64,000 nucleotides of DNA. Origin: Verpa conica. Taxonomy: Eukaryota; Ascomycota; Pezizomycetes; Pezizales; Morchellaceae. A model generated the notes under the pieces. It saw only the letters and a list, made by a program, of their open reading frames with translations. It made no database searches and was not told the origin of the DNA. The stretch spans positions 248,001-312,000 of the forward strand of contig JAUFSD010000017.1 of the NCBI GenBank assembly GCA_033030425.1, written 5' to 3'. Position numbers and translations under genes: made by a program. The stretch's first letter is position 1. Every line of letters begins with the position of its first letter. Shown piece after piece: positions 1 to 10,525 of the stretch.

Positions 1-45
1 ACTTTGTACGCCTAAGCCCTTCCCACGACATTAAGACACACAAAA

Positions 46-2677
46 ATGAACTGGACTGGTGGTAGTCGTGCTCGAAATAACAAGTCATCCTCTAACATAA
101 CCCGTCTCCAGAAACGCTTCTTTGCTAAAGTCCGTGCCCAGAATTCAGCCTCTCTCACTCATGTAGACTCATCTTTCAACCCCGGTAATAACTCATTACT
201 TGCGGGGAAGCGAAGAAAGACCTGTGTTCCAGATTTCGATATCGTCCTACCAAAAGACACATACCAAGAAGGACCGTCACAAAAAAGAAGACATCTTGGA
301 TCAGAAGGCTTGGCACTTTCTGGAGGGATAAGAGCAACACCTGAATCATCAATCCAATCTTTTGGGAAAGGGGATCAAAGGGGCAATCGACTAAAAACAA
401 AGAAGCAACTTCTTCTAGAGAAGGATAATTGGGTGTGTACGGAAGTATCACGGCCGCTGGTTTTGAAAAATAAAGATGAAAGTCTTGGGGGCATGAACAT
501 ACGCCCAGTAGTAAGAAGAGCTGTCACGGGGCGCTCAAACTACCATCGGCTGCCGCTTAGCGGTGTCAGTTCTGGTGAGGGTCTTGGGATCTGTGTAGGA
601 GAGCCTCAGGAGCCAAACGATTCTTGCTATCCTTCGCTGGAAAGAAGGTCCATTTATCCTGGGAGGAATGTCCAAGGCGAACGTAGGAGGCTTCGTAATG
701 GTGCTTTCCGAAACCTTAGTGATGGGGGATATGTGCAGATTGGTGGTAGCACTCAGTCTAGAAACAATGACGTCGAACAGCAGGAGCCATTAGCAAGGGA
801 GATGTCCCATATCTCGGAGGATACAATGTTGTTTGATCTGGAGGGTCAGCCAGATGGATATGGCCTATCACCTCAACGTCAAATTATACCTACAGGAGAT
901 CCTATTTCCGGAAGGAGTTTTGAGGCAATGCCTGTGCGGAAGGTCCCTAAGGCTCCAGTATATAACCTCAATGGGTGGAACGCTAATCGAGATCTCCACG
1001 TGAATAACGGGCTTCTCTCATCACCGCTTGCACCCTACTCACAGAACATAAACAGCCGAGGGTTATTAGGACCAATCGATCCGTTTAATTATACGAGTTC
1101 ACAACCAGTAAGGGACATAATTGAGGAGATTGATGCTGCAGCTTTAGATGTAGTATCCAGTACCCCCTCGACTATTCTATCAACTATATATGTTCGACCT
1201 GAGATAACCCGCTCACCCATCCGAGAACCGCTGTTACCTTTTACAAATAGTACCGAAGAGGCCCTAGGACACCCGATTAGTTTGCATGGGAAGTATCAAA
1301 CCGGTTCCCGATGCGTGGGCCCTAGCCAAAAGAGGAACGATGGCCTAAATCGCTTTTTAGAAGAAAACACCGAGAATACACAGAATCAATCTCTTATCGT
1401 ATACGCATCCTCTATATGCAGCTCACCCCCTAGAGATAATGGTGAGGACTGGATGTTGGGATCAGGTATTTCTACAAAACCATATCAAAATCTTGGAAAC
1501 ACCGATTGTATTCCTACTCGTGGGTGTGAAGACGACTGGGAGAGCTTTCTCAAAACTCATACCGTCAACGAGGACAATGTTACGGATATGCGCAAAGATA
1601 TAAAGTACGATGACGTTCAAGAGCATTTAGAAGAGATAGGGATTTGGGATAGGCAAGCGGAGCCCGCGGGCTTGGGGGGGACATTCATTGGAAACCATAA
1701 TAATCATGATGAAGAATATGACAGTCATAGTAACCAGGCAGAAAATTATATTAAGGGACAAAACACGAAAGAAATAGCTAGTTTGAAGAGCCATCCAACT
1801 CTTGTACTGGCACAACCCCCTCTTTTGCTAGAGAACGAAAGGGAAGAAGCGTCTTGGAGAGATTTTGCTACAGGCTTACCAGATAAATTAGGCAATACCA
1901 ATACCATAGGAGATAGGTCTGACGTCAGTGCTATAAGGGCCGCAAAATCCTGTAGCGGTACTCTATCTACGATCGAGGGCTTGGTAAATGAAAAATCTGG
2001 TAACACTCCCCTAAGCTACTATCGGGGAAAACTAAGATTTAGAAGTAGGGTTGCCAGATTCTAATCCCAGTGGCGAGTTATCGAAACTAGTTCTAGAATT
2101 AGACAAGGATGAGGATAGTGCTTGGAGAGCGTTCGTATTTGGTGGCCTCGGCGACGAAATCGGGGGACAGGAGGATCTCGAATTACCTAAACCACCAAAA
2201 AAAGGTTCTCGACCCCACAAACTACTACAGAAGCCACCACTTAGGACTTCTTCTTCTCCAGGGCTCCGGCTCTCTAGTCCACCAATCAATCCAAGCCCAA
2301 GCCAACTTATCTACGCTCCTTCAATGGCTGGCGCTACAGCGGGTTCGGGGTCTATTGAAAGTTCGGAAAGCAATAGTTCGGTAACTGATAGTTCAGTAAC
2401 GGATAGTTCGCCTACTCAAAAAAGGTCTAAATTCTTCAATCCCAATCCCCTTTCTTCTCCACTTGCGAGTCCAGTATCAATTGTACCCACACGGCCATAT
2501 AAGTCAAGGAGTATGGTTCCGATTGGTTGGAGGGGTGAGAGTAACCTGTACTCACCTAAACTAGACAAGAACGTGAAAGACAAAATCGCCAAGCTAAATG
2601 CGGAACGGAGAGTTTTAAAATATGGGGGAGGGAAACCCTGCAAAGAAGATGAAATTGAGGATATCGAAGATTGGTAA
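46..2677 (+). CDS. Large protein of unknown function, two exons
   Basis: I do not recognise this protein. The ATG at 46 sits in a good context (four A before it) and opens a reading frame of 672 codons to a stop at 2064. A second frame, open to TAA at 2677, is joined by an intron with donor GTAACA at 2000 and an acceptor at 2042, 2048 or 2057; all three keep the frame. With 2048 the product is about 860 residues. The protein is hydrophilic and looks largely disordered, Ser/Asn/Glu-rich, with no membrane segment. Short Trp-x-x-Phe motifs recur in acidic surroundings (DDWESF, ASWRDF, SAWRAFVFG). The C-terminus has a Ser/Pro stretch, a charged segment and a terminal acidic DIEDW. Alternative: without splicing, a 672-residue protein ending in RVARF. 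The downstream frame with its conserved-looking AWRAFVFG motif makes splicing likelier. Confidence 0.6.
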
Positions 2678-3427
2678 GCGGATTTACAAATGGGGTTATA
2701 ACTTCTGGCTATTTTCTAAGTGTGTATCCGGAGATGACTTCCGGGATAGCGATAGGATTTGGGAGTAAATCTAGTTACTTAGCGTGTTTTATATCTCTCA
2801 GTAGGCGCAAACTGCTAGAAACATGCTGACGACATTGAGATATATATTAGTCAGAAAGGTGGCTATTTATGCAGAGAATTTTCACCAAGCAAATTTAAAC
2901 AAAACACAAATGTTCTCTACTTGCATGTACAATTCTTTTGTTTGATTCACTACACTGCATATCCAAGACAATGGGTGGAAATTCTTTTAGTAGGTAATCT
3001 TGAGTGTCTTTCCAAAGTTAAACCCAGGTCATTCATCATAGTTCAGTTTAAATACATATCTTTTTAAAAACGAAATCTGATGGATAGAAGGTTCAAATAG
3101 CACGTAAATACACGGGATAGAATTTAGTGGTTCGCCAACTGCTTAATGTTGCCTTCGTCCTGAAATGCGAATGCTATATGCTATGCACAGCCGGCATGCT
3201 TTGCCTATGTGGAGATTTTGACTCCTCCTTATGTGGTCAGTAGTGATGTACGCGGGATCTTGAGAGAGCATAGCAGACGTCATGGCTATGTGGCTATGTG
3301 GCCGCAGTGTAGCCACATCGACATGACTTTACAAAAGTTCTCTCTCTCAGAGTTCAAAAAGGTTCCTGTAGTCCCACATCTTCTTCCGCAAGCAAAAAAT
3401 ACCAATAAATAAGCACGCCGAAGAAGC
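2678..3427. other. Intergenic spacer
   Basis: This stretch lies between two plus-strand genes. I see no credible coding region, RNA gene or repeat. A 67-codon open frame at 3209-3412 shows no sign of being a gene. Confidence 0.5.
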
Positions 3428-4385
3428 ATGGATAGCTCAAAACAGAGCGCAGCGATCAAGCCTGAAGGCCGTGCAAGCCCTAGAGTCACTCTTGTGGCGA
3501 TTATAAGTGCCCTCAGGAGAAGTATGCTTCAGGATTGGCAAGATTCTGAAGGCTATGTCGATGCCGTGGTGGAGATCAGCCCTTCCCCACGAGGACACAC
3601 AGCACCATCAAATGTCCACAAGGGCCATAAGGTTAGAAGACCTTTACCGCGCAGACCGAGAGTTTCGTATAGGGAAGCCAGAAATTCAGGCCCCTTGAGC
3701 CCACTCCTCAGGGAAGCCGCAAATTCAGGCGCCTTGAGCCCACTCCTTAGGGAAGCTAGAGGTTCAAGCCCCCTGAGCCCACTCCTCAGGGAAGCCAGAA
3801 ATTCAGGCGCCCTGAGCCCACTCCCTAGGGAAGCTAGAAATTCAAGCCCCTCGAGTCCACTCCTCAGGGCAGTTGAAACTCCCCCCCTGCGCATTAGAAG
3901 CCTCAATCCCACGACTTCAACCCTCGAGACAGTTAATTGGCTGATTGGAAGCCCCCCAAGCGCGTTTCCGGCGGATGTAACCCGCGATTGCAAGCCCGAT
4001 GGATCCTTGTTTATTGCGCGCTTGACGAGACAAGCCATCGACTTTGTGGAGTGGGAGATTGATAAATTCTGCTTCAACAACCGAAAGCCCTATCACGGGA
4101 TTCACTGGCCGTGGTATTTCGATTATTGTATGGCAGTTAAGGTTGCGAGACGTAAGACATCTAATGGGGCTCCTCTTTGTGTGAATCTGTGCTAATAGGT
4201 TGTTAAATCTAGGGTGGACTTTTGTTGCACTCGAGGTTGTCGGTTTCACTTATGAGCTCCAGGTCATATACTTCCTTGCCGAGTGGTTGGGTGGAGCCGA
4301 GTATAGTATGTTGAAGGATCTGGTCACTATGGACGTTTCTGCACTATGTCTTCCTATCTTCGAGTCTATGAGCTCGATAATGTAG
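3428..4385 (+). CDS. Orphan protein with 13-residue tandem repeats, two exons
   Basis: I do not recognise this gene. Exon 1 is 3428-4151 and exon 2 is 4213-4385; the 61-bp intron has donor GTAAGA, a TGCTAAT branch-like site and acceptor CTAG, and restores the frame for a product of 298 residues. Residues about 82-146 are five consecutive 13-residue copies of REARNSGPLSPLL with small changes. Each carries a Ser-Pro dipeptide, so the block could be a repeated proline-directed phosphorylation site; that is inference. The N-terminal part is basic (KVRRPLPRRPR). The C-terminal 140 residues look folded and aromatic-rich (GIHWPWYFDY), and exon 2 adds a hydrophobic stretch ending in MSSIM. If the intron is not removed, the protein ends at 4195 with 255 residues. 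No signal peptide is evident. Confidence 0.55.
3671..3865 (+). repeat. Five 39-bp tandem repeats inside the 3428-4385 gene
   Basis: Copies start at 3671, 3710, 3749, 3788 and 3827. All five are exactly 39 bp, so the frame is kept, and differ by a few substitutions. A sixth copy begins at 3866 but loses similarity after four bases. Copies alternate in their variants (GCC AGA and GCT AGA), as expected from unequal exchange. Confidence 0.9.
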
Positions 4386-5215
4386 GGTGGGTTGGTGGGT
4401 TATGTGTGGTTACTAACAAGGGTTAGCACCAGCGTCAAATTATGTGTTTATATTTGTGCGCTCTAGCCAGCGAGGTGGTTTCTTGAGGAGAGGGATCTGC
4501 GTACAGAACGTAGCTCTTCTCGAGATTCTGGGGACCATGGTTGATGTGGTCAAATAGGGATCCAGGGGATCTTGTTTTTGTGCTTGGTTAATTAGTATCG
4601 CCCCACGTTTTTGGGGAAGTTTTTTTTTGTTCTGATGTTTTGAGAGTGGTTGTTAAAGAAAATGATTGTTTAGGAAAAGGATACAAAAAAAGAATACGAG
4701 TCACTAAGAATGAATCTCTTGTCAAGTAGAAGAGATACTTGTTCAATATTCATACCGATGCTATGTACATGTAGTTTTACTTTGTTAAGATGATTATTTA
4801 CTATATTTTTACCTGCCACGGGTATATATGTTTTCTAAGAAGACTTAATCACTCCAGTATTTTATGACTACATACCATAGGAAGAACCCACCATGTAGAT
4901 ACATATACTCAATAATACTTTCCAGTGGACCCAGGTCTTATTCCCGCGGTACTAATCACAGAATATCACTCGCCCAGGTAACCCCATAGTGGGCCACACA
5001 AATACCCCCAGACTCAAAGATCAAAGACCAGTATAATAATGATATCCAGAAATCAAGAACGGAATAATTATAATATGATCACAGCTAACAACCCCCCCTC
5101 CCCCACTACGAGCGGGTAACCCCCATCCCCTTACCCTCCCATACACCCCACATAGTTTTCTTAAGCCTCCACCACAATCCCCTCTGGATCCCTCAAACAA
5201 ATTGCCACACCCACC
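4386..5215. other. Intergenic spacer and TRM61 upstream region
   Basis: The first part, 4600-4920, is AT-rich and holds nothing recognisable. The last 150 bp before the TRM61 start, about 5085-5215, switch to a C/A-rich, G-poor composition with several CCCC and CACC runs, typical of the non-template strand of a fungal core promoter and 5' leader. Confidence 0.5.
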
Positions 5216-7237
5216 ATGGCCGAAGACACCCTTCCGCCGCCCTCCGCATTCCTCGCGCCGCCACCCACAGTCACCTACTCACCCACGCCCTCCATCATCC
5301 ACCTAAAGCGCGACCTACTCCTGCCAGTCTCCTTCACACCCCCGAGCACCACCACCACCACTCCAAGCCCACCGGGCCACCGCGACGGCCGACCCGGCGC
5401 CAGCAGCAGTAACGGGATCCTCAACACGCGGTTCGGCGATTTTCCACACAGCTCCATCATCGGCATACCCTACGGCTCCCAGGTGCGAGCCACAAACCTC
5501 GGCCACAGCAACCGAAAGCGGAAGCGCAAGGAAGAGGGCGAAGACGGAGAGCACGCTAGTTCTGGGTTCTTGCATGTTCTTGCTCCGACGGCGGAGTCGT
5601 GGACTAGCTCGTTGCCACATAGGACCCAGGTGGTGTATACGCCCGATAGCTCGTATATACTGCATAAGCTCGGGGTGCGCCCGGGGAGTGTGCTGCTGGA
5701 GGCCGGCGCGGGGAGTGGGAGTTTTACGCATGCGGGGGTCAGGGCTGTGTATAGAGGGTATCCGGACGGTAGGGAGGGTCCCGGTGGGGAGGGGGATACA
5801 GGTGATGCGGGGGAGAGGAAGGGTAGGGTGTGGAGTTTTGAGTTTCATAAAGAAAGAGTAGGAAAGTTGAGGGAGGAGATTGAAGCTCATGGATTAGGTG
5901 GGTTGGTGGAGGTTGTGCATAGGGATGTTTGTAAAGAGGGGTTCTTGATCAAGAAGAGGAAGGAAGACCAAAGAGAGGAGAAGGGTGATGTTGAAGAGGG
6001 TGAGGAGTTCGAGTGGGTGAGTCCTGGGGCGACTGCTATCTTTTTGGATCTTCCTGCGCCGTGGTATGTTTTTTTTTTCTCTATATAGAATTTTATCTAC
6101 TTTGAGCTTTCACTGATGAGTCCCAGGCTGGCATTACCCCATCTTACTCGCCGTACACGTCCTACACCGTCACTACCAACATCTACTGGACTGACCCCAT
6201 CGCCGTCGCCAGCTCCCGCAGACGCAATCACTTCAGACCCTACCGCGACAGTCACGGCCACAATCCCCCTCGCCGACTACTTAGACCCGTCTTCTACGTC
6301 CACCGCCAAACTGTCCATCTCGTCAACCCAAGGAACCATCACCCTCGCCCCCGGCACCACCACCACCACCACCACTACTGACATTCCCACCGCGATAGAA
6401 GACGACCTACTCCTCCCTTCAGCTCTATCCCCCACCGAGACAGTCCGAATCTGCACATTCTCACCCTGCATCGAACAAGTCACCCGCACCGTCTCGGTCC
6501 TCCGAAAACTCGGCTGGGTCGAGATTGAAATGCTAGAAATCCAGCACCGCCGAATCGAGGTGCGAAAAAACAACCGGAAGGGATACGAAGAGGGTGCTGG
6601 GCCGCGGAGCGTAGCCGAGGCCGTGCAGAGGCTCAAATGGGTGGGTGAGTATCGGAATACAAAGAAGGAGAAGGACGCGATGCAGGCTGCGCTTGACGCT
6701 GCTGGGAAGTTTAATCCAGAGGAGGGGGAGGGAGAGGGCGAGGATGAAGTGGAGTTGTGGAAGAGTCGGGGTGCAAGAGGGAGGAAGTCGGCTTCAGAGG
6801 GGAGACTGGTGACGAGGGTTGAGCCGGAGGTCAAGAGTCATACTTCGTATCTTGTGTTTGCGGTGTTGCCGAGGGAGTGGACTGCGGAGGAGGAGGATGT
6901 GGCTGTGGCGTATGTGAAGGCTACGACAAAAGGGACGGTTAATGCGCCGGTTGTGGGAGAGGGTGAGAAGTGGAAGTGGAAGGGGGATAAGGTGCCGAGG
7001 GTATCAAAGAGGCAGTTGAAGAAGATGGAGAAGGAGCAGAGGAAGGCTGCAGAGGCTGCAGAAGCGGCGGAGAAAGTGGTTAAGGAGGAGGAGGGCAATG
7101 GGAAGGTGGAAGACGAGAAGGCGGAGAATGAGAAGACGGAGAATGAGAAGATTGAAGATGAGAAGATTGAAGATGAGAAGATTGAAGATGAGAGTATTAT
7201 AAAAGAGGAGAATGATAAAATGGAGATAGATGCATAG
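5216..7237 (+). CDS. TRM61: tRNA (adenine-58-N1) methyltransferase catalytic subunit
   Basis: Catalytic subunit of the Trm6-Trm61 complex, which methylates N1 of A58 in tRNAs (including initiator tRNA) using S-adenosylmethionine in the nucleus. Exons are 5216-6063 and 6127-7237; the 63-bp intron splits the Trp codon of DLPAPW, and the exon 2 continuation LALPHLTR matches the family. The product is 652 residues. Family signatures are RTQVVYTPDSSYI (about 140), the SAM-binding LLEAGAGSGSF (about 160), and the C-terminal TFSPCIEQV followed by LGWVEIEMLEIQ and WVGEYRNTKK. The ATG has a strong context (CACCATGG). It is longer than the usual 350-500 residues: a Pro/Ser-rich N-terminus of about 110 residues, Thr-rich and acidic insertions, and a Lys/Glu tail with short repeats account for this. 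IBA57 starts 187 bp downstream on the same strand. Confidence 0.93.
7112..7194 (+). repeat. Glu/Lys-coding 15-bp repeats at the 3' end of TRM61
   Basis: In-frame units coding (N/D)EK(I/T)E follow one another. The last three copies, from about 7146, are identical 15-mers coding EKIED, so the extreme C-terminus of Trm61 is a low-complexity charged repeat. It is probably variable in length between strains (inference). Confidence 0.75.
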
Positions 7238-7424
7238 TGTATTATTAAGAATCATAGAGAGATTATAGAAGCAAAGTGAATGATAATCCGACATGATTTC
7301 CACACCGAGTGATTTTCCATGAGTCAAGATAGGCGAGGACCAGAGCCGCAGAGTCAACTCATCTCGATCTCATCCCAACACCCAATCCCAACCCCATTAT
7401 CACCTCCACTCCCCCACAGCCACA

Positions 7425-8580
7425 ATGCCCCCCCGAGTACGATTCCGCCCACCAAATATCTCCACTCCCTACCTCCGCCGGGCCTACAGCACCCCCCCAC
7501 AGCCCGCCGAAAACCCAGCACCCCCCCCACCAAAAGCCGCCGCAAAACTCACATCCCGCAGTCTCATCTCCGTACAGGGCCCAGACGCAACAAAGTTCCT
7601 GCAAGGCCTAATCACAACCTCCCTCCCCCTCCCCAGCAGCTCCGGAATCTTCTCCTCCTTCCTAAACCCCCAAGTACCACCCCACCCCACCCCCCGCCTC
7701 CTCTCCCCACCCCCGGGCTGACAAATCGACACAGGGCAGGGTACTATCAGATGCATTCATATACCCCACCCCGCACAACGACCCCAGCTACCTCCTTGAA
7801 GTCGACTCTGCAACCTCACAGCTCATCTTCAGCACCCTCAAGCGCCGCAAACTACGCAGCAAGCTCACCCTCCGCGCGCTTCCAACCGACGAATACGAAA
7901 CCTGGAGCATCTGGAACGACGCCGACCCCTCCCAAACCGCACTCCCCACCCCCTCTTCCGAAATCAGCGCACCCGACAACCGCGCCCCCGGATTCGGCAA
8001 ACGCATGATCATCCCCGCTCATACATTCAACCCATCAGAGCTCGGAATAGACACCGTCTCAACCGACCGCTACCACCTCAGACGCACACTATGGGGCATC
8101 CCAGAGGGCAGTGTGGAGATCATCCCAGAGGTTGCACTACCACAGCAGAGTAATATCGACTATATGGGTGGTATAGACTATAAGAAGGGTTGTTACGTAG
8201 GACAAGAACTCACGATACGTACCCACCATACGGGTGTGGTGAGGAAGAGGATCTTGCCGGTGCAGTTGTATAACACACCCCCTGATACTTCGGCTGTAGG
8301 CGTATGTTATGATCAGAGTGTTGTGATCCCGGGGATTGAGCGTGGGGCCCAGATAAAGTGTATAAATAAAAGATCTAGAGCTCCTGGAACGTTGTTGTCG
8401 CATATTGGCAATGTAGGACTTGCGTTGTGTAGGTTGGAGACGATGACGCATATACGCCTTGGTGAGGCACTGCCGACGGAGGAGCATACGGAGGATGATC
8501 GGTTTGCTGTCCGTGTGGGGGAGGGGGGTGATATGGTTTATGTAAAGGCGTTTGTACCGAGTTGGCATAAGGGTCTGTGA
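7425..8580 (+). CDS. IBA57: Mitochondrial iron-sulfur cluster assembly factor Iba57/Caf17
   Basis: Folate-dependent YgfZ/GcvT-like protein that acts late in mitochondrial [4Fe-4S] assembly, with Isa1 and Isa2, for aconitase-type and radical-SAM enzymes. Exons are 7425-7673 and 7735-8580, separated by a 61-bp intron (GTACCA donor, ACACAG acceptor) that rejoins the conserved FLNPQ|GRVLSDAF. The product is 364 residues. The family signature KGCYVGQEL, followed by the conserved R-x-H-H-T-G-V-V-R-K, lies around residues 225-245. The N-terminus is Arg-rich without acidic residues and has RAYS near residue 20, consistent with a mitochondrial presequence and cleavage site. The length is close to that of other fungal Iba57 proteins. 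Codon use in the first half is markedly C-rich and becomes more balanced after about 8150. Confidence 0.93.
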
Positions 8581-8711
8581 ATATGGTTCTGGATCTATGG
8601 GAGTGTGTATATTGTAATAAAAGTCCCTAGTATGTTGGTAACAGAAGTGGTGGGGATACGGGCCATGTACTCGTATCCCATACTAAGTCTATAGGGACAA
8701 AAGATGTGAAT

Positions 8712-8782
8712 TGCGCCGTAGGGGAATCGAACCCCTCCCGACTGCTTGGAAGGCAGTAATCCTACCACTGGACCAACGGCGC
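8712..8782 (-). tRNA. tRNA-Gly, anticodon UCC
   Basis: Read on the minus strand, a full 71-base cloverleaf including the discriminator A. The 7-bp acceptor stem GCGCCGT/ACGGCGC is perfectly paired. The D arm holds GTCCAGTGGTAGG (A box). The anticodon stem ACTGC/GCAGT encloses CTTCCAA with anticodon TCC, and the T arm is AGGGG-TTCGATT-CCCCT (B box). There is no intron and no encoded CCA. It decodes GGA and possibly other GGN codons. The 3' end faces the 3' end of IBA57. Confidence 0.96.
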
Positions 8783-9603
8783 TGTTGTGGTCTCATTAGT
8801 CCGTATCAAAGACCCCTGCGTATGACTCAGTTGTAGTGGAGTCACCGGTGAAGGGAGTAATTGCCTATTATGTATTTACTATAATTTTCGAATTAGGCAG
8901 ACATGCTGAGAAAGGCAGTAGGTGTGGAAAAAGGGACTGGTAGTATTATCTCTTTATCTTGTCGTGTTTGACCCTGTCGAGTGATTATCTATGTTTCGCA
9001 TTCTACTATGTTGAGCTGCTTGTACTATGACATAATCAGTAACTAGAAAAGCCTTTCTAGTCAAGACTGAGTAGTTAACTAAAACAAGACGATGTTCTTA
9101 TTCCCCTCACTCTGACTCTGGATACCTGTGGTAGGGTATCGTGAAGGAAGGGGAAGGCACCTGGTATGCCAAATACGGATACTAAGGAGTCTTCACTAGA
9201 TTTACAATTATTAAAGCCTAATGGAGAATAAAAAAGGACCTACATAATCACAGATAACTGTAGATGCTTCCTAATAAGGATAGTCGATGGGGGTTTCATA
9301 TATGAGTCACGTGTTTTCTTATTTGATATGTTTAAGGACCCACGCATCCTATATTAGGGTTTAGGGTTCTCTCTATTGGAGCATATATCGATATATATCT
9401 CTATCTCTATTAGACAATCGATTCAGCAGTTTTTACCGCAATAGCTGGTAAGAAACGAGGAGGAGCTGAATTAAGCATACCATTATAGGTAAGATATAAT
9501 GTCAAAAAGAGAATCAGATTACACATTCCAGGCTTTTACTATGTAGAAACGAATCAATAAAGAAAAGCTCATAGATATCACTCTCTCTTCCTAATACAGT
9601 CAC
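8783..9603. other. AT-rich intergenic spacer
   Basis: I find no gene. Two telomere-like TTAGGG units occur at about 9354-9370, but there is no array. Short palindromic AT runs (ATCGATATATAT near 9388) are present. Confidence 0.5.
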
Positions 9604-9985
9604 TAGTGTTCGTCTTGGGGCGATTTGGGGCGGTTCCCAAAATTATAGGCCCGCCCCACCGCGGGTTCGGGGGCAGATTTTGACTAAAAAACCCGCCCTG
9701 GCCGGGGGACGGGTTGGGGCGGTTCCCCGCTGGGGAGAGTCCTATTTCTGCGCCACTATGTATATACCGCCATTCATACGCCTCCTACGGTGCTTTGGAA
9801 CTCAATTGCAGTCTCCAAAGGCTGTATATATCGATTTTGCTCTAATTAGGGCCCGAGATGCACGGTCCTCCCCCCCCTCCTTTGCTCATAATCCGGAACT
9901 GCCCCGCCCTGTCGAGCGGTTCGGGGCGGTTTCTTGGCGCAGTTCCCGGGGGTTTGGGGGACCGAGTCCCCCATAACGAACACTA
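9604..9985. mobile_element. hAT-like miniature inverted-repeat element (non-autonomous)
   Basis: A 382-bp GC-rich island in AT-rich DNA is bounded by perfect 10-bp inverted repeats, TAGTGTTCGT at 9604-9613 and its complement at 9976-9985. The similarity continues weakly into a G-run. The TAGTG start fits the YARNG ends of hAT transposons. Subterminal GGGGCGGTT motifs recur at 9627, 9716 and 9923, with many related GCCCCGCC and GGGTT motifs on both strands, as expected for clustered transposase sites. There is no transposase frame; a 98-codon open frame inside is an effect of the GC content. A clear 8-bp target duplication is not visible: the two flanks differ at most positions. The insertion may therefore be old, or the exact ends may be a few bases off. 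Confidence 0.6.
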
Positions 9986-10525
9986 CACCTAGCCAAAACC
10001 TTTCCCAACCCCACTACCATATTCCGGAAACACTCGACAACTACAAGTACCGTATCTACTCGATAAATTAGCTATCTCCATGCTGTGGCTTGTTAATTCC
10101 GGACCAGACAGATTCAAGCTTGGCGGAGGCTTAGTGGTGGTATGGGGTCGAAAGATCTATGAATGGTGGGTTTGCTACATACTGTTGATTCAAGCCAGAA
10201 CACCAATTTTATTCGCCCATCAGGTGTCACTAAACTGAAACCCTGAAGCCAAGCCTTGGTCTCTTTGGTCCAGATTTAATAAGCCACAGAACGGGTCTCT
10301 ACGGTACTTACTCTAGAAACTCTCGGCATTTGACAGCGCTGGCGCAAGGGTTGACCTTTTGACCGAAGGCAATTGTACTAGGCTGTAGAGGGGTATCGGC
10401 AAGGTTGATTTATGTCGCAATTAGGGTATCAGCCCAAAGGAAATCAACCAATCAGTCTATACCCAATCTCCTCACAGTCTGGTCTACGAGGCTAAGAGAA
10501 GTCAGCATACTATCACACACCAAGT
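9986..10525. other. Upstream region of the kinase gene
   Basis: Mixed-composition sequence between the hAT-like element and the kinase ATG. I see no separate gene. Open frames here are short and unsupported. Confidence 0.45.

Noticed and set aside
3209..3412. 67-codon frame upstream of the repeat gene
   Set aside because: Short, no conserved features, and directly in the likely promoter and leader of the following gene.
9350..9372. Interstitial telomere-like TTAGGG pair
   Set aside because: Only two imperfect units, expected by chance in AT-rich DNA.
9680..9976. 98-codon open frame in GC-rich DNA
   Set aside because: It begins inside the hAT-like element and follows its G/C-rich motifs; there is no protein signature.
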